Below, piece by piece: positions 16,908 to 25,651 of a DNA stretch of 64,000 bases. The translations under genes and the position numbers were made by a program. Numbering within the stretch: the first letter of the stretch is position 1; every line of letters begins with the position of its first letter. The DNA is from Gillisella vitis. GTDB taxonomy: Bacteria; Pseudomonadota; Alphaproteobacteria; Rhizobiales; Rhizobiaceae. The stretch spans positions 248,001 through 312,000 of the forward strand of contig NZ_LMVL02000006.1 of NCBI RefSeq assembly GCF_001541345.2, read 5' to 3'. Below the pieces are notes generated by a model. It saw only the letters and a program-made list of their open reading frames with translations. It was not told where the DNA came from and ran no database searches.

Positions 16908-17735
16908 TCACTTGACGCCGGTCATCGTAACGCCCTGAACGAATCCGCGCTGTGCAGCGAGGAACAACAGGATCAGCGGTCCGGTGATCAGGGTCGCGCA
17001 GGCCATTAAAGGCCCGAAGCTGTCTCCGCCTTCCTGGCTCCGGAAAAACAGGAGGCCGAGCGTCGGTGGTGACAGATCGATGGATCTGATCACGATCATT
17101 GGCCAATAGAGATCGTTCCAATGAAAGGTGATCGAGAAGATCGCGAATGCGGCAATGGCGGGTTTCATCGCTGGCAGAATGATGCGAACGACGATTTCGA
17201 TCTCGCTCATCCCGTCCAGCCGTGCAGCCAGAAGAATCTCGTCGGGGAACGAGCGAATGAACTGATAGAACATGAAGATCGCAAAACCCGAGGTCAGGTA
17301 GGGCAGCATCACGCCCGCATAGGTATCCAGAAGCCCGAACTTGGCGAGCACCATGAAGATCGGCAGGGCGGTTGCCTGGGCGGGAACGGAGAGGCTGATC
17401 AGAACAATCGCGAAAAGAAGGTGCTGACCACGAAACCTGAACTTCGCAAGCGCATAGGCACAGGTGACCGTCGTCAGGATCTGGAACAGCAGGATACCGC
17501 CGGTCATGATGACGCCGTTGAGCATAAACCGTGGCAATGGAGACTCGAACAGCGCTCGCGTATAGTTGTCCGTTATCGATGTCAGGATCGGCGGCGCATC
17601 ATTGAGGCTGCCGAATATCTCCCCCGGGGCCTGCGTTGACGCCCGCCACATCCAGAAAAACGGATAGACCATCAGAAAGGCACCGCCGAGCAGAACGGCA
17701 TGCGACATCACGGCACGAAGCAAAGAGCGAACCAT
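16908..17735 (-). CDS. Ugp/MalG-type ABC permease
   Basis: An inner-membrane permease of 275 residues with six hydrophobic segments and the MalG-type EAA loop LLAARLDGMSEIEIVVRI near residue 175. It forms the translocation pore with the MalF/UgpA-like permease. Their genes overlap as TGATG (17735), which implies coupled translation. The C-terminus ends FVQGVTMTGVK, the usual ending of UgpE/MalG relatives (QG...G..VKG). Ligand specificity cannot be read from the permease itself. Confidence 0.94.
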   Translation of the reverse strand: MVRSLLRAVMSHAVLLGGAFLMVYPFFWMWRASTQAPGEIFGSLNDAPPILTSITDNYTRALFESPLPRFMLNGVIMTGGILLFQILTTVTCAYALAKFRFRGQHLLFAIVLISLSVPAQATALPIFMVLAKFGLLDTYAGVMLPYLTSGFAIFMFYQFIRSFPDEILLAARLDGMSEIEIVVRIILPAMKPAIAAFAIFSITFHWNDLYWPMIVIRSIDLSPPTLGLLFFRSQEGGDSFGPLMACATLITGPLILLFLAAQRGFVQGVTMTGVK

Positions 17736-18655
17736 CAGAAATGCGCCCTTCTGTTGCTCAAGCCGACATGGACGATCGAAAATGTGCCGATCAACAGGAG
17801 ATACACGACAGTTAGCGCGCTGCCATAACCTGCTTTCAGGCCTGTGAACGTATCCGTGTTGATCTTGTGCAGCAGCATTTCAGTTGCGCCATAGGGGCCA
17901 CCATTGGTCAGAACCGCTACCGTGTCGAAGACCTGGAACGACTGTATGCAGCTCAAAACGACAACGATGATCGTCGTCGGGGCCAACAGCGGCCAGGTCA
18001 GGTAACGAAGACGGTCCCAAAAGCCGTCCATGCCATCAAGGGCAGACGCCTCGTTCAGCTCGCTTGAAATAACCGTGAGCCCCGCCAGAAAAAGGATGAG
18101 ATTGAAGCCGAAGAGATGCCAGATGCCGATGATGGCAAGGCCGATCAGCGCAAGCGTTCCATCGGCAAAAAAATCGAGGGGTGGCAAGCCCAGAGCTTCC
18201 AGCAGGCTGGCCAGGGGCCCGATATGGCCATTGAGCAGGTAGCTCCAGACAATGGACATGGCCGTCAGTGTGGACGTGACGGGCAGAAAGTAGACGATTT
18301 CGTAGAAACGCCGCGAGCGGCGGCGACCGTTGAGCAGCACGGCAACACACAGCGCACCGAACACCGATACGGGTACGACAATTGCCGTATAGAGTGCGCT
18401 GTTGCGCAAGGCGGCCCAGAAGAATGGGTCATTGATCATTTTGTAATAGTTGCCAAGGCCGACGAAATTCAGGCTGAGCCGACCGAGTCGATAATCGGTC
18501 AAGCTGATCAGGACCACGACGAAGATCGGCGCAACCACCGTTGCGATCAGCAGAAAGAAGACCGGAGCCGCAAAGAGATGCGCCATGGCGGCATAACTGA
18601 AGCGCTTTGATGAGACCGCAGACGATTGGGAGTGCAGATTAGACAGAGACGTCAT
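17735..18655 (-). CDS. Ugp/MalF-type ABC permease
   Basis: An inner-membrane permease of about 306 residues with six membrane segments starting near residue 25, and the EAA loop LNEASALDGMDGFWDRLRY. The start is placed at the ATG at 18655. This overlaps the ATPase 3' end by 17 bp, a common arrangement in these operons. A longer frame to 18736 would lie wholly antisense-free but inside the ATPase coding region and adds a non-homologous tail. It is the partner of the MalG-like permease downstream. Confidence 0.92.
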   Translation of the reverse strand: MTSLSNLHSQSSAVSSKRFSYAAMAHLFAAPVFFLLIATVVAPIFVVVLISLTDYRLGRLSLNFVGLGNYYKMINDPFFWAALRNSALYTAIVVPVSVFGALCVAVLLNGRRRSRRFYEIVYFLPVTSTLTAMSIVWSYLLNGHIGPLASLLEALGLPPLDFFADGTLALIGLAIIGIWHLFGFNLILFLAGLTVISSELNEASALDGMDGFWDRLRYLTWPLLAPTTIIVVVLSCIQSFQVFDTVAVLTNGGPYGATEMLLHKINTDTFTGLKAGYGSALTVVYLLLIGTFSIVHVGLSNRRAHF

Positions 18656-19841
18656 AACATGCCTCCTCCACCGGAGCTGCCAAAGGAAGCGACATTGGAA
18701 CACGACGACCGCTTTGATCAAAGATGAGTGGGGCATCTGAGGCGATCCTCAGCGCAATCCTTTCACCTATCTTGCGGCCCGTCGCCAATCGGGCAAAGCT
18801 CTCTGGCCGCAGTTGCACGCGCACAGTACCAGCACCGATCTCAGTGCCGTCGCACCGGATGCCGACATCGTTGCCCGCGAACTCCACCTGTTCCACCCGA
18901 AGCGAAAAATCCCCATTTCCATCTTCAGTCGGATGCAGTCGTTCCGGCCGGATCGCCAATTGGTATGAACCATCCGCGATGCCCGGCAATGTCAGCTGCA
19001 ATGCCCGTCCATTGATTGAAACCACCCCCTTGCTGACCGTCACCGGCATTTCGTTGATCGCCGTTGTGCCGACAAACCGTGCGACGGAAAGATAGTTCGG
19101 CTGGTCGTAGATCTCTGCCGGTGCTCCACACTGCCTGATCTCTCCACCTTCCATCACGGCGATCCGATCTGACATCGTCATGGCCTCGGTCTGGTCGTGG
19201 GTGACGTAAACGAATGTGATGCCAGTCCGGCGGTGCAGGTCCACGATCTCATCACGTAACTGCTGGCGCAGCTTCGCATCGAGGTTCGAAAGTGGCTCGT
19301 CCATCAGAAAGACGCCAGGTTGCCGGACCATTGCGCGACCGACCGCTACACGCTGTCTTTGGCCGCCGGACAGCTGTGAAGGCTTGCGATCCATCAACGT
19401 TTCGAGGCCAAGTTGTCTTGCTGTCCGGATGATATCCGTCTCGATATCGTTGCGGATGCTGCGCACCCTTGATGACAGAAGCGAGGCCCCCGGCAGGCGC
19501 TGGCTGAACGACAACCGCGCCATTTCGAGCGGCATGGCCAGGTTCGCACGGACCGTCATATGCGGATAGAGCGCATAATTCTGGAAAACCATGGCAATGC
19601 CGCGTCGCTTCGGCGGCAGTGAGGACACGTCACGTCCTTCGATCATGATATGCCCGTCTGTGGAAGGTTCAAAACCAGCCAGCAGCCGCAACAGTGTCGA
19701 TTTTCCACACCCGGATGGCCCGAGCAGCGTCAGGAATTCACCCTCACGGATGTGAAGGTTGATGCGCTTTAGAACCTGCACGCGCTCAAAGCGCTTTTCC
19801 AGGTCAACGATATCAATGGAATGACCGACCATATTCTTCAC
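18639..19841 (-). CDS. Ugp/MalK-type ABC ATPase
   Basis: An ATPase of 400 residues. Walker A is GPSGCGKST, the signature LSGGQRQR, Walker B VFLMDEPLSNLDAKL, the H-loop YVTHDQTEA, and a C-terminal MalK-type TOBE/OB domain (about residues 260-380) follows. Compared with typical UgpC it has about 20 extra residues in the helical region (LPGASLLSSRVRSIRND). It is the first gene of the operon; the start is GTG 19841 or ATG 19832, and neither has a strong ribosome-binding site. MalK-type ATPases are sometimes shared between several sugar importers. Confidence 0.93.
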   Translation of the reverse strand: MKNMVGHSIDIVDLEKRFERVQVLKRINLHIREGEFLTLLGPSGCGKSTLLRLLAGFEPSTDGHIMIEGRDVSSLPPKRRGIAMVFQNYALYPHMTVRANLAMPLEMARLSFSQRLPGASLLSSRVRSIRNDIETDIIRTARQLGLETLMDRKPSQLSGGQRQRVAVGRAMVRQPGVFLMDEPLSNLDAKLRQQLRDEIVDLHRRTGITFVYVTHDQTEAMTMSDRIAVMEGGEIRQCGAPAEIYDQPNYLSVARFVGTTAINEMPVTVSKGVVSINGRALQLTLPGIADGSYQLAIRPERLHPTEDGNGDFSLRVEQVEFAGNDVGIRCDGTEIGAGTVRVQLRPESFARLATGRKIGERIALRIASDAPLIFDQSGRRVPMSLPLAAPVEEACYDVSV

Positions 19842-20159
19842 TGCTTTTCCCGGATCACACCGTCAAAATTACGAGGGTCGAAACACAGCGATGTTTCAGC
19901 CAACGCCCTCAGTCAATTCGCCCCCTGATGTAAGAGGGTTTTTTAAAGACTCGATGACAAATCCCCTAAAATAAAATATTTTTATCCATATTTCTTATGG
20001 AGATAGATTGCATAAATAACGAATTGGTTACTTTATAAATCACTCTAAGCTGTTGACGCAGGCCGTAAAACCGCCTTATCCAACATTGGCAATGACCGGG
20101 CCGAAATCGCCGTTTGGTCTGGGTGAAGCAAGGACGCCGATCTTGAAGTGAGGGTCATC
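19842..20159. promoter_or_regulatory. Divergent promoter region between Ugp-type operon and tetR
   Basis: About 318 bases without a gene. The middle (19930-20045) is very AT-rich and should hold both promoters. A partial palindrome TAAC-GAATTG-GTTA at 20017-20030 with loosely matching AT flanks is a candidate TetR operator. No perfect long repeat is present. Confidence 0.4.
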
Positions 20160-20831
20160 GTGACGGAAGAAAAACAGGCAACGAAGCAGCCTCGGCGCCG
20201 ACATCCGCGCAGGCCGGATTTGTCTCAAAACCGAATTCTGGAGGCTGCCGTTGTCGAGTTTGCGGCAAATGGTCTGACGGGCACCCGCGTTGAAGCCATT
20301 GCAGAACGGGCAGAGATCAACAAGCGGATGATCTATCAGTATTTCGGCAATAAGGAATTGCTCTATCAGGCGGTGATCGAGAAGGTCTATCGCGATGTCT
20401 GGGACGCCGAGGCGGCGTTGAATCTCGATCAGCTACCACCGCGCGACGCGCTGATCGCCTTGGTCACGTTCGTCTGGACATATTATCTTGAACACCCGGA
20501 ATTCATTACCATCCTGAACTCCGAGAATCAGTTGAAAGCCATCCACTTCAAAAAGTCCCGCGCCATCCGGGAAGGTGCTGCCAGCTCCCGGCCACTCGTT
20601 GATGACATCCTGCGGCGTGGTGAGGCGGATGGCACCTTTCGTCTTGGAATTGATCCGATCCAGTTGAGCCTGACGATCACCTCGATCTGCTACTACTATT
20701 TCACCAACCAAGCCACCAGTTCAATCGTCTACGGGCAGCGAATGATGATGCGAGCGGCCTTGGAAAGGCGCCTCGCTTTCAACATTCAGACAGTTCTGGC
20801 CATCGTAAGCCCTGATCGGAACGAGCCTTGA
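20160..20831 (+). CDS. TetR-family transcriptional regulator
   Basis: A 223-residue regulator. The N-terminal HTH (about residues 24-70) reads RILEAAVVEFAANGLTGTRV and INKRMIYQYFGNKELLYQAV, characteristic of TetR_N. The C-terminal helical ligand domain resembles RutR/CerR-like members. The GTG start at 20160 has GAGGG 6 bases upstream; an earlier GTG at 20148 would add four residues. It is divergent from the Ugp-type operon and is its most likely repressor. The ligand is unknown. Confidence 0.92.
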   Translation: MTEEKQATKQPRRRHPRRPDLSQNRILEAAVVEFAANGLTGTRVEAIAERAEINKRMIYQYFGNKELLYQAVIEKVYRDVWDAEAALNLDQLPPRDALIALVTFVWTYYLEHPEFITILNSENQLKAIHFKKSRAIREGAASSRPLVDDILRRGEADGTFRLGIDPIQLSLTITSICYYYFTNQATSSIVYGQRMMMRAALERRLAFNIQTVLAIVSPDRNEP

Positions 20832-20970
20832 AAAACGCGGCGTCGCGGTCGCGAACCGGCAACGAGGTGCACTCCTGATAATCCGGCATGCTGCCAGGCA
20901 AAATTCAACCGTGAGATGGAACAGGATCCTCCTCGTGGCGTTTGCCTGCCATCATCAAAGGAGGTTCAGG

Positions 20971-21789
20971 ATGGCTTTTATCGAAGCGAAAGATGGTACG
21001 CAATTGCACGTAAAGGACATGGGAAAAGGCCGCCCGGTGGTGCTTATCCATGGATGGCCCTTGACCGGCGATATGTTCGAATATCAGACACTCGCTCTGC
21101 TGGAAGCGGGCTTTCGCGTCATCACTTACGACCGTCGTGGCTTTGGTCAGTCAGGTCATCCAGCCGATGGCTACAATTACGACACGTTTGCCGATGACCT
21201 CGCCAGCGTGATTGATAGCCTCGAACTTCAGGATGTGTCGCTCGTCGGCTTTTCCATGGGTGGTGGCGAGATCGCCCGCTACCTGTCGCGACACGGGGAT
21301 TCAAAGGTCTCCAAGGCGGTGCTGGTTGCCTCTGTGGCGCCGTATCTTCTCAAGGATGCAAGCAATCCTGAGGGTGTCGACGCTAGCGTATTTGAGGGTA
21401 TGAAGGAGGACATCCGCAAAGACCGGTTTGCGTTTCTTCAGAGCTTTGCCAAGACCTTCTACGGCGTCGGCCTGGTCACCAGTCCGATGAGCCAGGGCGT
21501 ATTGGATTGGTCATTCATTCTCGGCGTTATGGCCAGCCCCAAAGCGACAATTGATTGTGTCGATGCATTTGGTAAGACCGATTTCAGGCCAGATCTTGCC
21601 GCGTTCACCATCCCCACACTGGTCATCCATGGCACGGCAGACAAGACCGTACCGATTGACCCCGCAGGTCGGGCAGCAGCCAATGGTATCGCAGGTGCCA
21701 AACTTATCGAATACGAAGGCGAGCCTCACGGCCTGTTTGCCACGGCTCCAGACCGGCTCAATCGAGATCTGATCGAGTTCCTTGGATAA
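20971..21789 (+). CDS. Alpha/beta hydrolase (non-haem chloroperoxidase / esterase type)
   Basis: A 272-residue serine hydrolase. The oxyanion region is HGWPLTG, the nucleophile elbow GFSMGGGE, an acidic residue lies in HGTADKTVP, and the catalytic His is in GEPHGLF. This layout is typical of the arylesterase / cofactor-free chloroperoxidase branch. AAAGGAGG at 20957-20964 fixes the ATG at 20971. It is monocistronic, between tetR and the convergent citrate-synthase-like gene. The substrate cannot be told from the sequence. Confidence 0.92.
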   Translation: MAFIEAKDGTQLHVKDMGKGRPVVLIHGWPLTGDMFEYQTLALLEAGFRVITYDRRGFGQSGHPADGYNYDTFADDLASVIDSLELQDVSLVGFSMGGGEIARYLSRHGDSKVSKAVLVASVAPYLLKDASNPEGVDASVFEGMKEDIRKDRFAFLQSFAKTFYGVGLVTSPMSQGVLDWSFILGVMASPKATIDCVDAFGKTDFRPDLAAFTIPTLVIHGTADKTVPIDPAGRAAANGIAGAKLIEYEGEPHGLFATAPDRLNRDLIEFLG

Positions 21790-21800
21790 TTCGTTTTTGG

Positions 21801-21826
21801 TGCGCCTTGCGAAAGCATAAGGCGCA
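21801..21826. terminator. Stem-loop after the alpha/beta hydrolase gene
   Basis: An 8-bp stem TGCGCCTT (21801-21808) / AAGGCGCA (21819-21826) with a 10-base loop, 12 bases after the stop codon. No long U-run follows, so terminator function is only probable. Confidence 0.45.
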
Positions 21827-21954
21827 TCAAATCGTCTTGGAAGACAGCGACTTCGGCTGATATCATACATTGGGTTTTGATGCGGCATCCTATGTCTGAT
21901 ACCAAGTCTAGGTGATGCCTTAGCCTTATCGAGACTTTTATAATGCTTAAAAGA

Positions 21955-23136
21955 CTACAGTCCCACATAGCGGGCTCGAGGTCGTATCAGTTTGTCATCC
22001 AGCTTTTGCTCCAAGGCATGAGCGATCCAGCCGACGGTTCGCGCAATGGCGAAGAGTGCAAGCGCGGAGCCTCGTGGCAGTTTAAGGCTTCGCCGCAGAC
22101 ATACTAACGCCACATCGCAAGTTGGCAATTGCCCGGCACTGTCGTTCATAACGTGCAAGAGCTCTTCGCGTCGTTCATTTGGGGGGAGATGCGGGAGCAG
22201 ACCAGCCGCGCGCGGATCTCCATCGGGATAGAGTGGATGATGGAAGCCGGGAATGGTTTCTCCCCTCCGCAGCCGTTCATCGATTACCCGCTCCGCGTCA
22301 CCATGCCGGTCCAGTTCATCGAAAAGACGTTCAACAAGGCTTGTCATGCCGCCGTGCATGGGTCCACTCAGCGCCGAAAGCCCTGCATTGAGGCAGGCAC
22401 CAAGTGAGGCACCCGTGGACGCAACGACGCGCACGGCGAATGCCGAGGCATTGAGTTCGTGATCGGCCTGAAGCACAAGGGCGCGACGGATGAGATCTGC
22501 GCCTGCTGCATCCACCTGCCATGCGTCTGCAAGGGACAGGTGAACCGGCTGCGTCTCCGGCTGACGTAAGGTGCAGGCTGCGGCAATCGTTCGTAACATC
22601 ACCGCAGCGCCAGACCAGAGACGTCGATTGTCGCGGCGCCAAGTGGTCATGCGGCCTGCCTCAACGAGGGGAAGAAGCATCTGACACCGCTCCGTCAGCG
22701 GCAAGTCTGCGGCGTGGATAAGAACAGACTGAGGCCATGGAACTGGAGTGCCCTTTGTATCTTCGAACGGATTGGCCTCGCCGCACCCCCATAGCAGACA
22801 TGCTATCTCTTCCAGATTAGCCTCTTGTGACAGTGCCAGTGCGTCCTGTCCGCGATAGCGCAGCTGCCCTTCAGCAATCTCGGTAATTGAGGATTCCAGC
22901 ACTGGCAGTCCCCAATCGAGTGTGGCGGCAGCCACCTGCCCCGGACGACGCCCGACGCTTTTCCGCTTCTTGAGCGTCTCGATATCATGCGCGCTGTAAA
23001 GTTTACGACGGGGATCGTCCTCTGCGCCACTCGTATGGATCAGGCCGCGGCTTACGTAGGCGTAAAGGGTCGCTCTGCTGACACCCAACGCTGCGGCGGC
23101 GCGATCAGCGGTTATAAACTTATCGGAATGCTGCAT
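21955..23136 (-). CDS. Citrate-synthase-family protein with N-terminal MerR-like HTH
   Basis: A 393-residue fusion. Residues 1-60 form a helix-turn-helix of excisionase/MerR type (TADRAAAALGVSRATLYAYVSRGLI). The rest is a citrate-synthase fold with catalytic candidates H in QADHELNAS, H in GPMHGGM and D in TCDVALV. The substrate loop is GFHHPLYPDGDPRA. It could be an active citrate or methylcitrate synthase, a DNA-binding sensor, or both. The HTH, and the palindromes in the promoter it shares with the second citrate synthase, suggest autoregulation. That last point is inference. Confidence 0.9.
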   Translation of the reverse strand: MQHSDKFITADRAAAALGVSRATLYAYVSRGLIHTSGAEDDPRRKLYSAHDIETLKKRKSVGRRPGQVAAATLDWGLPVLESSITEIAEGQLRYRGQDALALSQEANLEEIACLLWGCGEANPFEDTKGTPVPWPQSVLIHAADLPLTERCQMLLPLVEAGRMTTWRRDNRRLWSGAAVMLRTIAAACTLRQPETQPVHLSLADAWQVDAAGADLIRRALVLQADHELNASAFAVRVVASTGASLGACLNAGLSALSGPMHGGMTSLVERLFDELDRHGDAERVIDERLRRGETIPGFHHPLYPDGDPRAAGLLPHLPPNERREELLHVMNDSAGQLPTCDVALVCLRRSLKLPRGSALALFAIARTVGWIAHALEQKLDDKLIRPRARYVGL

Positions 23137-23147
23137 AAGGATCCTGT

Positions 23148-23171
23148 ATTGATTATATCAATCAATATTGA
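23148..23171. promoter_or_regulatory. Overlapping palindromes between divergent citrate-synthase genes
   Basis: ATTGATTATATCAAT (23148-23162) is a perfect palindrome with a 3-bp centre. It overlaps TCAATATTGA (23162-23171), a second perfect palindrome. They fill the middle of the roughly 94-bp divergent promoter region. They are good operator candidates for the HTH domain of the minus-strand citrate-synthase-like protein. Confidence 0.55.
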
Positions 23172-23230
23172 CTATATATGCGTGGTGCATCACCCTCAAG
23201 CGTAATTTCATTGTTGGATTGAGGATGACC

Positions 23231-24331
23231 ATGTCTGCCCAGCCTGCTTTTATTCACGAAAATTCCGCTCCCGGCCTTGATAACGTCGTAGCGGCTGAAA
23301 CCATCCTCAGCCATGTTGATGGCCAGGCGGGTGATCTGATCATTCGCGGCCATCATCTAAAGGACCTGGCGCAGTGGTCTTTTGAGCAGGTGCTGGAGCT
23401 TCTTTGGGCTGAACTGACACCGGAATCCGTGACGGCGCGGGATATCCGTGAGCAACTCGGAAGTGCGCGGCAGCGCGCTTTCGAACTGATGCAGCCTCTC
23501 CTTCCGGCCCTACCTGGCGTTTCTTCCGTCGAGGCTTTACGCCTTTTATTGTCGGCTCTGCCAGATAACGAACGAATTCCACATTATATAGTGGCTGTCG
23601 CAGCTGTACCGGTCTTTGCCTCGACTATCATCCGCAGCAGGCAAGAGCTTGCGCCGATTGCGCCGGATGTCTCGCTAGGCCATTCGGAAGATTTCCTGCG
23701 CATGGTATCCGGTGCGGTCCCTTCTGCGCAGAAGGTGCGGGCGCTTGACACCTACTTGACCACGGTTGCCGATCATGGACTGAACGCCTCCACGTTTACC
23801 GCCCGGGTGATTGCGTCAACAGGGGCTGGACTTTTTTCATCAGTCGTTGGCGCCCTTTGTGCCTTGAAGGGTCCTCTTCATGGCGGCGCACCGGGACCGG
23901 TGCTTAATATGTTGGATGCGATTGGAGATGATGCAAAAATCGAGCCGTGGTTGAACGATGCATTGGCGCGCGGGGAGCGCCTGATGGGCTTCGGCCACCG
24001 GATATACCGTGTACGTGACCCCCGTGCCGACGTGCTGAAGGGCGCCGTATACGCTCTGAAGGACGGTTCCAGCCGGATTGCCTTTGCAGGCAAAGTAGAA
24101 GAGGCAGCCCTGGCGCTTCTCAAGGAGAAGAAACCACTTCGCCCGCTACAAACCAATGTAGAATTCTACACTGCACTTGTGTTGGAGGCTGTCGGTTTCC
24201 CGCGTGACAGTTTCACCAATGTGTTCGCGGCTGGACGGATGGCAGGCTGGACAGCCCATGTATTGGAGCAGGAGAGAGCGGGACGGCTCATCCGCCCACA
24301 ATCCCGCTATATCGGCCCGAAGCCGAGGTAA
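23231..24331 (+). CDS. Citrate synthase family protein
   Basis: A 366-residue citrate/methylcitrate-synthase-like enzyme without HTH. Active-site stretches are visible: VADHGLNAST with the first His, GPLHGGAPG with the second His, and GFGHRIYRVRDPRAD for the substrate arginines. The usual catalytic Asp position (NVDFY in most relatives) reads TNVEFYTAL, so Glu replaces Asp; some homologues share this. The start is ATG 23231, with GAGG 6-8 bases upstream. It is divergent from the HTH-bearing paralogue. It might supply (methyl)citrate-type chemistry to the tctABC locus next door. Confidence 0.9.
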   Translation: MSAQPAFIHENSAPGLDNVVAAETILSHVDGQAGDLIIRGHHLKDLAQWSFEQVLELLWAELTPESVTARDIREQLGSARQRAFELMQPLLPALPGVSSVEALRLLLSALPDNERIPHYIVAVAAVPVFASTIIRSRQELAPIAPDVSLGHSEDFLRMVSGAVPSAQKVRALDTYLTTVADHGLNASTFTARVIASTGAGLFSSVVGALCALKGPLHGGAPGPVLNMLDAIGDDAKIEPWLNDALARGERLMGFGHRIYRVRDPRADVLKGAVYALKDGSSRIAFAGKVEEAALALLKEKKPLRPLQTNVEFYTALVLEAVGFPRDSFTNVFAAGRMAGWTAHVLEQERAGRLIRPQSRYIGPKPR

Positions 24332-24369
24332 AATTGTCCGCAACGGAAAGAAATGAGAGTCTGCCTGGT

Positions 24370-25587
24370 TTAACCTGACAGGCTCTTGTCGACTGAATTT
24401 CCACGGCGATTGTCGACAAGCAAATCCTTGGAAATCTGGCCGATACCCGTTACTCCTAACAGAGCCATGTTGCGGTAAAGCTCATCCTTCAGAATATCAA
24501 TGGCCCTGGTAACACCTGCCTCTCCCCGAACCGCTGCCGCGTAAAGGAAGGGGCGACCCACGAAAACGAACGCCGCGCCGAGCGCCAATGCCTTTATGAT
24601 ATCCGTTCCTCGCCGAATGCCTCCATCGAGCATAACCACCGCCCGTCCGGCGACCCGATCGACGATGGCGGGCAGCGCAATCGGCGGCGAAACGGTTCCA
24701 TCCAGCTGACGCCCACCATGGTTGGAAACAATGATCCCGTCTACACCGTGAGCCACCGCAATTGCCGCGTCCTCTTCATGTATGATCCCCTTGATCACCA
24801 GCTTTCCAGCCCAACGATCCCTGATACGGGCGAAATGGCTCCAGTCCAGGTGATCCCGCTTGCCGAAATCCCTGACCACCGTCGAGGAAACGATGGGCGC
24901 TCCACGAGTGGCATAGGAATTTTCGAAATGCGGAATACCATGTTTCACCAAGGTTCTGGCAAAGGTTCCGATGCTCCATGTCGGGTGCGAAAGGCCCTGC
25001 CAGAGAAGAGGCAGGCTGGGACGGAGCGGCGTGGAAAATCCAGCCCTGATGGTGTTCTCGCGATTGGCAAGTGTTGCCGTATCCACTGTCAGCACCAATG
25101 TCTGAAAGCCAGCGGCAGCGACACGATCGACCAATGCGTCGATCCGATCGTTCTCACCGGGTAGATAGGCCTGAAACCAGCTTTTAGGCGCGACGTCAGC
25201 AACCTCCTCAAGACGGATCAGGGAGGAGCCAGACATGACCATTGGAATTCGAGCATCACGCGCCGCCTTGGCCAAAACCAGATCACCACGATAGGCCATC
25301 AGGGCGCTTATACCCATTGGCGCGATGCCAAAAGGTGCGGCATAGCCCTCACCGAAAAGCGTCGTTTCGGTACTGCGCGCAGAGACATTGGTCAGAACCC
25401 GCGGTTTGAAGCCATAGACCTCGAATGCCGCCCGGTTGGCGCTCAGGGATGCATTGGTTTCGCTGGCGCCTGCTATGTAGCCAAACAGTGGCTTTGGCAG
25501 ATGCCTTCTGGCCTGCGCTTCAAAATCGTCCAACGACAGGACACCATGAAGTCTCCGGTTCGGCCCGACACCCTTTCCCAGCGACAC
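24370..25587 (-). CDS. FMN-dependent alpha-hydroxy-acid oxidase/dehydrogenase
   Basis: A roughly 405-residue TIM-barrel flavoenzyme of the L-lactate dehydrogenase/glycolate oxidase family. Catalytic and FMN motifs are clear: GIAPMGISALMAYRGD, the LVLTVDT strand, SNHGGRQLDGT with the active-site His, and DGGIRRGTDIIKALALGA. The start is set at GTG 25587, where GGAGG lies 8 bases upstream. A GTG at 25662 would add 25 residues but would translate through a perfect 12-bp hairpin and overlap tctA. It lies directly downstream of tctA and probably oxidises an imported 2-hydroxy acid. Confidence 0.9.
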   Translation of the reverse strand: MSLGKGVGPNRRLHGVLSLDDFEAQARRHLPKPLFGYIAGASETNASLSANRAAFEVYGFKPRVLTNVSARSTETTLFGEGYAAPFGIAPMGISALMAYRGDLVLAKAARDARIPMVMSGSSLIRLEEVADVAPKSWFQAYLPGENDRIDALVDRVAAAGFQTLVLTVDTATLANRENTIRAGFSTPLRPSLPLLWQGLSHPTWSIGTFARTLVKHGIPHFENSYATRGAPIVSSTVVRDFGKRDHLDWSHFARIRDRWAGKLVIKGIIHEEDAAIAVAHGVDGIIVSNHGGRQLDGTVSPPIALPAIVDRVAGRAVVMLDGGIRRGTDIIKALALGAAFVFVGRPFLYAAAVRGEAGVTRAIDILKDELYRNMALLGVTGIGQISKDLLVDNRRGNSVDKSLSG

Positions 25588-25617
25588 GTTCACTCCCTCC
25601 ACGGCACTGCCCCAGGA

Positions 25618-25649
25618 TTTTTGGGACACTGTTCTCGGTGTCCCAAAAA
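25618..25649 (-). terminator. Perfect 12-bp hairpin at the tctA-oxidase junction
   Basis: Arms TTTTTGGGACAC (25618-25629) and GTGTCCCAAAAA (25638-25649) with an 8-base loop, starting 3 bases after the tctA stop codon on the minus strand. It looks like an attenuator or mRNA-stability element and favours the short start of the downstream gene. Confidence 0.6.
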
Positions 25650-25651
25650 GC

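Noticed and set aside
16840..17121. 94-residue N-terminal extension of the Ugp-type binding protein
   Set aside because: It is antisense-free but lies within the permease coding region, has no homologous look, and precedes a clear signal peptide with its own ribosome-binding site at 16839.
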